From: Rhodospirillaceae bacterium | GTDB lineage: Bacteria > Pseudomonadota > Alphaproteobacteria > Rhodospirillales > Magnetospirillaceae | Direction: 5' to 3' | Assembly (NCBI GenBank): GCA_030151865.1 | Contig: JASLCK010000107.1 | Location: 1-7,457 of the forward strand | DNA length: 7,457 nt | Shown: positions 1 through 4,762 of the stretch, piece after piece | Layout: every line of letters begins with the position of its first letter | Numbering within the stretch: the stretch's first letter is position 1 | The notes under the pieces: model-generated | Told to the model about the DNA's origin: nothing | What the model saw: only the letters and a program-made list of their open reading frames with translations | The model's database searches: none | Translations under genes and position numbers: made by a program

Positions 1-1259
1 CCGGCGCGGGCTGCTTCGATGGTGGCGTTCAAAGCCAAGAGGTTGGTCTGACTGGCGATGTCGTTGATGATGGCCACCACCGACCCGATGCGCGACGCAG
101 CTTCGGCCAGACTGCGGATGGTGGATGCCGTATTGGCGGCCTGATCGACCGCCTTTCCGGCAATCTGGGTGGACAGGGTGATCTGACGCAAAATTTCCTG
201 GACCGATGCCGACAATTGTTCGGTGGCGGCGGCGACGGTTTCCACGTTGGACGACGCCTGTTCGGCGGCAGCGGCAACATTGGCCACCTGACCGGCGGCG
301 GTATCGGCGTCACCAGCCAATCCTTCGGCTGTGCCGCGCAGTTGCTGTGCTGCCGAGCCCAGATTTTCCAAAGCGCCACGCACCATATGGTCGAAATCGC
401 GGTTCAGTTCTTCCAAATGCTGGGTGCGCTTCTCACGGGCTTCCATATTGCGCTGGCGTTCGGCGGTCAGGCGGTCGGCATCCACCAAACCGGCCTTGAA
501 CACTTCGACAGCATCGGCCATGGCGCCGATTTCGTCATGACGCCCAACACCGGGAATTTCAGTGGACAGATCATGGTCCGCCAAACGGCGCATGGCCCCC
601 GTCAGGCCCAGGATCGGCAGCGCCACGCCGCGGATCAGCGACACCCCCAACAGAGCCGCCACCGCCAGGGCCGCAGCAATGGCGGCAAAGATCACCACAC
701 GGGCCGATTTGTAGATGCGCTCACCCCGGTCGGCGGACGCCTTCCCCTGCTCGACGCTGAACTTCAGCAAGCTCTTCAGCGTATCGAGCGACGTGCGGAA
801 GGTATCGGCATCCTTACCGGTGAACATGCTCTGGGCAAAGATGCTGTTGCCCACCAGTTGGGCCTGAATGAATTTGCGGCTGATGTCTTGGTAAGCTTTC
901 CATTGCTGATCAAACTGCTGGGTCAGTTCCTCGGCCTTACTGCCCTTGACGATGTAGGGATCATATTCCTGACGCAGACGGGCGACCGAAGCAGCGGCTG
1001 AATTCAGCGCTTCCTCGCGCTTCTTCAGGTCAGACGACGTTTGTGCGGTCAGCAGATCGCCTTCGCCAACGCGGTAATCTTCCACATAGCTGAGCAGAAC
1101 ACCCAACTTGTCGCAGCCCGGCAGCCAAACGTCGCGCACTTGGGCCGCGTCCGAATTGACCCAGCTCAGGCTGAGCACTGCGGTGCCGCCGATCCCAAAG
1201 ACCAGCAGAACCACCAGAACCACGCTTGCGATGATCTTTTGTTTGATCGTCATTCCCAT
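1..1259 (-). CDS. Methyl-accepting chemotaxis protein, C-terminus cut by window edge
   Basis: Membrane chemoreceptor that senses a ligand outside the inner membrane and controls the CheA kinase through CheW. The 419 visible residues read as follows: a short cytoplasmic start, TM1 (about 8-31), a periplasmic helical domain of 4HB_MCP size (about 33-185), TM2 (about 186-208), a HAMP domain (about 209-262, with the typical LP and later DEIGAMADAV), then the coiled-coil signalling domain. The frame runs off the window inside the hairpin tip, at SQTNLLALNATIEAARA, so the second half of the signalling domain is not seen. There is no PAS or other cytoplasmic sensor domain. The first ATG (1259) is preferred over the one two codons later because AAGGGG (1265-1270) sits 5 nt upstream of it. 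The ligand cannot be told from sequence. A sigma-54-like promoter lies about 150 nt upstream. No other che genes are in the window, so it may be a stand-alone receptor. Confidence 0.95.
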   Translation of the reverse strand, partial: MGMTIKQKIIASVVLVVLLVFGIGGTAVLSLSWVNSDAAQVRDVWLPGCDKLGVLLSYVEDYRVGEGDLLTAQTSSDLKKREEALNSAAASVARLRQEYDPYIVKGSKAEELTQQFDQQWKAYQDISRKFIQAQLVGNSIFAQSMFTGKDADTFRTSLDTLKSLLKFSVEQGKASADRGERIYKSARVVIFAAIAAALAVAALLGVSLIRGVALPILGLTGAMRRLADHDLSTEIPGVGRHDEIGAMADAVEVFKAGLVDADRLTAERQRNMEAREKRTQHLEELNRDFDHMVRGALENLGSAAQQLRGTAEGLAGDADTAAGQVANVAAAAEQASSNVETVAAATEQLSASVQEILRQITLSTQIAGKAVDQAANTASTIRSLAEAASRIGSVVAIINDIASQTNLLALNATIEAARA

Positions 1260-1415
1260 TGCCGCCCCTTTCGAGCATCCAACATTCCCCGGTCGGCGGT
1301 ACGACCTTTTTGGGAAACGCCACTGTTTCGGTACCGAGGCTTCTCGCCGCGGCCTCCCTACAGTCGTCATCCTTGTCCGATGCGGCTGCGCCCTTTTTAC
1401 CCCGACGCATACCAT

Positions 1416-1432
1416 AGCAAACCCGATGCCAG
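1416..1432 (-). promoter_or_regulatory. Sigma-54 (-24/-12) promoter candidate for the chemoreceptor
   Basis: The minus strand reads CTGGCATCGGGTTTGCT. Against the RpoN consensus YTGGCACG-N4-TTGCW it keeps the -24 GG, the -12 GC and their exact spacing, and differs only at the two bases after TGGCA. Predicted transcription start is near 1405, leaving a leader of about 146 nt before the ATG at 1259. Sigma-54 promoters need an enhancer-binding activator; the inverted repeat at 1496-1516 lies about 100 bp upstream of the predicted start, where such a site would be expected. No sigma-70 promoter of comparable quality was seen, but the element was found by eye only. Confidence 0.55.
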
Positions 1433-1495
1433 TTTCCCGGCAGACGGGGGCAGATGACTTTTTCTTAGTATTTTGGGAATAACAGCCGATGACTA

Positions 1496-1516
1496 GAAGG
1501 AAAAAGGTATTCCTTC
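1496..1516. repeat. 7-bp perfect inverted repeat (GAAGGAA-N7-TTCCTTC)
   Basis: Perfect dyad in the AT-richer spacer. In RNA it forms a 7-bp stem with a 7-nt loop. It follows rsmC on the minus strand but lacks a T-run after the stem, so it is a poor intrinsic terminator. Its centre lies about 100 bp upstream of the predicted sigma-54 start of the receptor gene, so an activator-binding site is an alternative. Which role, if any, is unknown. Confidence 0.4.
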
Positions 1517-1548
1517 ATCATTTTGTGGAATAAGCCGGACAGCGATCC

Positions 1549-1599
1549 GCCTAAGGACTAGGCGAATCAAGCCTATTAACCGGTCAAACGGCCTTAGGC
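1549..1599. repeat. 8-bp inverted repeat flanking the rsmC stop codon
   Basis: GCCTAAGG (1549-1556) and CCTTAGGC (1592-1599) are perfect inverted copies 35 bp apart. The right arm lies in the last rsmC codons. A smaller dyad, TAGGC (1559-1563) with GCCTA (1571-1575), nests inside. Read on the minus strand, this could fold at the 3' end of the rsmC transcript, but there is no T-tract, so it is recorded as a repeat and not as a terminator. Confidence 0.3.
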
Positions 1600-2615
1600 T
1601 GGGAACAGAAGATAATTTTATATAAATTATTCTCTGCGACTATCTGTCGATTCTTAAAGACAGCCTCAACCTGGGGTTCATAGGGCAGTTGGCGATTGGC
1701 GACGAAAACCAGCCGTCCATCGGGTTTCAGGCAACGGGCGGCACTGACGATAAAGGCCCGCCCCAAATCGACATCGGTCGCCTTGCCGCTATGGAATGGC
1801 GGGTTCATCACCACCCAATCATAGCAATTGTGCCCGATTCCGGCGGCAACATCACACCAATGCAGACCCCAGCCGGACGATAAGGCCTGATCTTCCAGAT
1901 TAGCCTGGGCGGCTTCCAGCGCCATGGCCTCGGCCTCAAACAGATCAACCGAAACGATTTGCGGTCGCAACCGGCGCAGCATCAGGCTGAGATAGCCCCA
2001 ACCGCTGCCCAAATCGGCGGCACGTCCCGTCATGATCTCGGGAAAATGCTCGACCAGCAGTGCCGATCCCTGATCCACCTTATTCCAATTGTATAATCCA
2101 GGCCGGGAAAAACAGCCGGTCGCGGCGATTCGGGTCAACTGCCCATCTTCCGCCCAGCGTGTCAGTTGGGGCGGCGTCGCCTCGCCCGCCCGCTTGGCGC
2201 GCCAGAAGACCCGGCAATGATATTTGGACAGGCTGTCATCGACGCCCAGCGCGACCTTCAGCTCTTTATGCAGGCTGGCCGCGCCGCTGTCATTGCCGCC
2301 CGCGCAAACCAACAGCCCCCCCGGCGCCAGCATGTCCCAGGCCCGCGCCATATTGGCCAGATTTTCCGCCTTATGTTTGGACAGCAGGCACAGCCCCAGG
2401 GCAAAGCCGCTGCCCTCGATCCGGCGCTGAACCTGAAAGCCCTGATGGTCCAGGATATCATAAGCGGGCTTGAAGCTTTGTTCGCAGATCAGACGCTTGC
2501 GCCAGCTGTCATCCAGCCCCTCGCCACATTCGGCGCGCAGGAAGAAAGCGGGACCGTCGGCGGACAATTGTCCGGTCTCGAACGGATGCAAAAGGCAGGA
2601 CAGGGTGTCGGACAT
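1584..2615 (-). CDS. rsmC: RsmC-like 16S rRNA (guanine-N2) methyltransferase
   Basis: Class I SAM-dependent methyltransferase of the RsmC/RlmG family. In E. coli, RsmC makes m2G1207 in 16S rRNA of the small subunit. The chosen product is 343 residues, about the length of E. coli RsmC. The N-terminal half (about 1-160) is the degenerate methyltransferase-like domain of this family. The C-terminal half is catalytic: the family segment NKVDQGSALL precedes SAM motif I DLGSGWG (about 201-207), an acidic strand end VSVDLFE follows, and the NPPFH motif (about 271-275) is typical of enzymes that methylate the exocyclic amine of guanine. The start at 2615 (MSDTL) is preferred. The frame can extend to 2708, but those 31 extra residues would fill nearly all of the spacer to the divergent rsuA, and family proteins begin near MSDTL. 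No strong Shine-Dalgarno is seen at 2615. The exact rRNA target (RsmC versus RlmG) is inferred. The last codons (about 1601-1640) are unusually AT-rich. Confidence 0.82.
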   Translation of the reverse strand: MSDTLSCLLHPFETGQLSADGPAFFLRAECGEGLDDSWRKRLICEQSFKPAYDILDHQGFQVQRRIEGSGFALGLCLLSKHKAENLANMARAWDMLAPGGLLVCAGGNDSGAASLHKELKVALGVDDSLSKYHCRVFWRAKRAGEATPPQLTRWAEDGQLTRIAATGCFSRPGLYNWNKVDQGSALLVEHFPEIMTGRAADLGSGWGYLSLMLRRLRPQIVSVDLFEAEAMALEAAQANLEDQALSSGWGLHWCDVAAGIGHNCYDWVVMNPPFHSGKATDVDLGRAFIVSAARCLKPDGRLVFVANRQLPYEPQVEAVFKNRQIVAENNLYKIIFCSQPKAV

Positions 2616-2661
2616 AGCTAACGGAGTACCCCAGCCAAGACGCTTTGTCCATAAAGCCCAG

Positions 2662-2690
2662 TTGTCGTCGTGCCGCTGTCGGGGTATAGC
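2662..2690 (+). promoter_or_regulatory. Sigma-70-type promoter candidate for rsuA
   Basis: TTGTCG (2662-2667), a 17-bp spacer and TATAGC (2685-2690) match the housekeeping consensus at 4 of 6 bases in each hexamer with ideal spacing. The predicted start near 2697 gives a leader of about 32 nt before the rsuA ATG. It lies in the 113-bp spacer between divergent rsmC and rsuA. No equally good promoter was seen for rsmC on the other strand. Confidence 0.4.
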
Positions 2691-2728
2691 CACGCAACCG
2701 TCATCCACCCCAAGCGAAGAGGCATTCC

Positions 2729-3442
2729 ATGCGGCTGGTCAAATTGTTGGCCAATCTGGGCTATGGCAGCCAAAAGGAAGTCCGCGCCCTGCTACGCGCC
2801 GGGGCTGCGACGTTAAAGGACGGCACCGTCCTTGATGGTGACGCCCTGGTCGGCAAAGGCTTTGACCACGGCGATATTTTGCTGGATGGCGAAGCGCTGG
2901 ATCCGCCGCCGGGCTCGGTGCTGCTGCTGAACAAGCCGGTGGGATACACCTGTTCGACGTCCGATCCAGGACGGGTGGTTTACGAACTGTTGCCTCATCG
3001 TCTGGCCTTCCGCTCCCCCGCCATGGCCAGCGTCGGACGGCTGGACCGCGATACGTCTGGGCTGTTGCTGATGACCGATGACGGCAAGCTGTTGCACCGG
3101 ATCATCTCGCCGCGCAGTCATGTGCCCAAGGTTTATGACGCCACCCTGGCCCGCCCCTTGACCGGCGAGGAAGTGGCGTTGTTCGCCAGCGGCACCGTGA
3201 TGCTGCGGTCCGAGACAACCCCTCTGGCCCCCGCCAAGCTGGAAGTTCTGGGCGAGCGGCAAGCCCGTCTGACCATTGTCGAGGGCCGGTATCATCAGGT
3301 GCGCCGCATGTTCGCCGCTGTCGGCAATCACGTCGAAAGCCTGCATCGCAGCGCCATCGGCGGGCTGACCCTGGGCGATTTGCCGGAAGGACAATGGCGG
3401 CTGCTGACGGCGGACGAAGTGGAAAAAGTGTTCGCCGGATAA
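2729..3442 (+). CDS. rsuA: 16S rRNA pseudouridine synthase RsuA (Psi516)
   Basis: RsuA-family pseudouridine synthase of 237 residues (E. coli RsuA is 231). In E. coli it converts U516 of 16S rRNA to pseudouridine during 30S assembly. Residues 1-60 form the S4 RNA-binding domain (MRLVKLLANLGYGSQKEVRALL). The catalytic domain carries LNKPVGYTCSTSDP (67-80), the signature GRLDRDTSGLLLMTDDG with presumed catalytic Asp106, SPRSHVPKVY (127-136), and RLTIVEGRYHQVRRMFAAVGNHV (180-202), which closely resembles E. coli RsuA. The RsuA assignment is favoured over RluB/RluE/RluF by length and by these segments, but substrate cannot be proved from sequence. The ATG at 2729 has AGAGG a few bases upstream. 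It is transcribed away from rsmC, another 16S rRNA modifier, and ends 87 bp before the next gene. Confidence 0.9.
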   Translation: MRLVKLLANLGYGSQKEVRALLRAGAATLKDGTVLDGDALVGKGFDHGDILLDGEALDPPPGSVLLLNKPVGYTCSTSDPGRVVYELLPHRLAFRSPAMASVGRLDRDTSGLLLMTDDGKLLHRIISPRSHVPKVYDATLARPLTGEEVALFASGTVMLRSETTPLAPAKLEVLGERQARLTIVEGRYHQVRRMFAAVGNHVESLHRSAIGGLTLGDLPEGQWRLLTADEVEKVFAG

Positions 3443-3482
3443 GCTTTCCGTCAGGCGGCGTTAAAAGACGCTTGCGATTTTA

Positions 3483-3497
3483 GAACAAAAGTGGAAC
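3483..3497 (+). promoter_or_regulatory. LexA (SOS) box, GAAC-N7-GAAC
   Basis: GAACAAAAGTGGAAC is an exact match to the alphaproteobacterial LexA operator, a direct repeat usually written GTTC-N7-GTTC on the other strand. It lies 32 bp before the ATG of the radical SAM gene and 41 bp after the rsuA stop. A weak -35-like TTGCGA (3472-3477) would place the operator between -35 and -10. A fixed 8-base pattern in either orientation has a chance expectation of only about 0.2 in a window of this size, and here it falls in the promoter position of a DNA-repair-type operon. It predicts LexA repression and induction by DNA damage. Confidence 0.72.
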
Positions 3498-3529
3498 ATT
3501 TGGGATCGGAGCGACTGGGACGCCCGATC

Positions 3530-4762
3530 ATGGAGCTTATCGACAAACTGGCCATTTTGGCCGACGCCGCCAAATACGACGTTTCCTGCGCTTCGTCTGG
3601 ATCGCAGCGCGGGCCGGACCCTAGCGGCAAAGGCTTGGGCATGACCACCAGCATGGGGGTTTGCCATTCCTTCACCCCCGATGGGCGCTGCGTCGCCCTT
3701 TTGAAAATCCTGCTGACCAATTTTTGCATCTATGACTGCCTTTATTGCGTCAACCGAACCTCCAGCAACGTGCCGCGCGCCCGCTTCACGGTGGACGAGG
3801 TGGTCGGCCTGACCCTGGACTTCTACAAGCGCAATTATATCGACGGACTGTTCCTGTCGTCGGGCATCGTTAAGAATTCCGACCACACCATGGAAGAGCT
3901 GGTGCAGATCGCCAAGACCCTGCGCCAGGAACATCGCTTCCGCGGCTATATCCATCTGAAGACCATTCCCGACGCCGACCAGCGTCTGCTCGATCAGGCC
4001 GGGCTTTATGCCGACCGCCTGTCCATCAATGTGGAACTGCCGACCGAACAGGGTTTGCAGCGTCTGGCCCCGCAAAAGGACGTGGGATCGATCCGCCGAT
4101 CCATGGGCGGCCTGCGGCTGAAGATCGAGGAAGCCAAGGTAGAACGGCGCGCCCCGCGCTTTGCGCCGGGGGGGCAAAGCACCCAGATGATCGTCGGGGC
4201 CGACAACACCGACGATCGCCGCATCATCGGCGCAACCGCCTTGCTCTATCGGTCCTACGGGCTGAAGCGGGTCTATTATTCGGCCTTCAGCCCGATTCCC
4301 GACGCGTCGCGCACCCTGCCGCCCGCCTCGCCGCCGCTGGCGCGCGAACACCGTTTATATCAGGCTGACTGGCTGGTGCGGTTCTATGGTTTCCAGGCCG
4401 AGGAAATCGTTACCGGTGCCGACGGCATGCTGGATCTGACCTTTGATCCCAAGATGGCCTGGGCCTTGGCCAATCGCGGAGAGTTTCCGGTCGATCTCAA
4501 CCGCGCGCCAAAGGAAATGCTGCTGCGGGTGCCGGGCCTGGGGGTGCGCACCGTTGCCAAACTGCTGGAAATGCGGCGCTGGCGCTCGATCCGGCTGGCC
4601 GATCTGGTCAGCCTGCGTCTGCCGGTGGCCAAAATTTCGCCTTTTATCATCACCTTGGATCATCGCCCGCATCTTCTGGATTCCAACGGCCTGCGCCAGC
4701 GCCTTACCGCCCAGGCGCACAGCCGTACTCAGCCTCAACCCCGTCAGTTGTCTTTGTTCTGA
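3530..4762 (+). CDS. Radical SAM protein, putative DNA modification/repair family (TIGR03916-like)
   Basis: Radical SAM enzyme of 410 residues, of the family found paired with DUF4130/UDG fusion proteins; its reaction is unknown. The start ELIDKLAILADAAKYDVSCASSGS is typical of the family. The 4Fe-4S/SAM motif CX3CX2C is Cys66, Cys70 and Cys73 (CIYDCLYC). Three further Cys (20, 45, 54) precede it and could bind metal. The barrel continues through FLSSGI and GYIHLKTIP to about residue 270. A helix-hairpin-helix segment (about 321-352, LNRAPKEMLLRVPGLGVRTVAKLL) suggests DNA binding. The C-terminus is QLSLF (406-410), a beta-clamp-binding motif. A GTG at 3491 in frame would add 13 residues, but it has no Shine-Dalgarno and lies within the LexA box, so the ATG at 3530 is chosen. 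The stop overlaps the next start by one base (TGATG), implying translational coupling. Family assignment is confident; function is inferred from context. Confidence 0.9.
   Translation: MELIDKLAILADAAKYDVSCASSGSQRGPDPSGKGLGMTTSMGVCHSFTPDGRCVALLKILLTNFCIYDCLYCVNRTSSNVPRARFTVDEVVGLTLDFYKRNYIDGLFLSSGIVKNSDHTMEELVQIAKTLRQEHRFRGYIHLKTIPDADQRLLDQAGLYADRLSINVELPTEQGLQRLAPQKDVGSIRRSMGGLRLKIEEAKVERRAPRFAPGGQSTQMIVGADNTDDRRIIGATALLYRSYGLKRVYYSAFSPIPDASRTLPPASPPLAREHRLYQADWLVRFYGFQAEEIVTGADGMLDLTFDPKMAWALANRGEFPVDLNRAPKEMLLRVPGLGVRTVAKLLEMRRWRSIRLADLVSLRLPVAKISPFIITLDHRPHLLDSNGLRQRLTAQAHSRTQPQPRQLSLF
4745..4759 (+). other. C-terminal beta-clamp-binding motif QLSLF
   Basis: The last five codons of the radical SAM gene encode Gln-Leu-Ser-Leu-Phe immediately before the stop. 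This is the exact QL[S/D]LF consensus by which bacterial polymerases and repair proteins dock to the DnaN sliding clamp. It follows a Gln/Pro/Arg-rich stretch (about residues 396-405) that looks flexible, as a docking peptide would need. The motif is seen directly; clamp binding is an inference. Confidence 0.65.

Larger units (their letters stand above)
1260..1583. other. Non-coding spacer between receptor gene and rsmC 3' end
   Basis: This stretch has no convincing gene on either strand. The open frames crossing it are low-complexity Arg/Pro-rich shadows. Its left half (1260-1450) is GC-rich and would be the receptor's 5' untranslated leader. Its right half (about 1455-1583) is clearly AT-richer than the flanking genes and holds two inverted repeats (1496-1516, and 1549-1556 with 1592-1599). 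The sigma-54-like element at 1416-1432 faces the receptor gene. Confidence 0.7.

Noticed and set aside
216..1001. Long plus-strand open frame opposite the chemoreceptor
   Set aside because: It is an antisense shadow of a well-conserved receptor sequence with no family resemblance or ribosome-binding site.
1291..1311. Plus-strand hairpin GGTCG-N6-CGACC followed by TTTTT
   Set aside because: It looks like an intrinsic terminator, but no plus-strand gene precedes it and the stem is only 5 bp. It lies in the receptor's leader on the other strand.
2616..2708. 31-residue N-terminal extension of the rsmC frame
   Set aside because: It would cover the divergent promoter region, has no family similarity, and the 343-residue form matches the usual family length.
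2813..3394. Minus-strand open frame across rsuA
   Set aside because: Antisense to an unmistakable RsuA protein with no coding signals of its own.
3491..3529. GTG start for the radical SAM gene, 13 codons upstream
   Set aside because: No Shine-Dalgarno, and the GTG is part of the spacer of the LexA box. Family proteins begin near the ATG at 3530.
3461..4351. Long minus-strand open frame (296 codons) across the radical SAM gene
   Set aside because: The plus-strand frame carries the CX3CX2C motif and whole-length family similarity. The minus frame is low-complexity Gly/Gln/Arg-rich and is explained by high GC.
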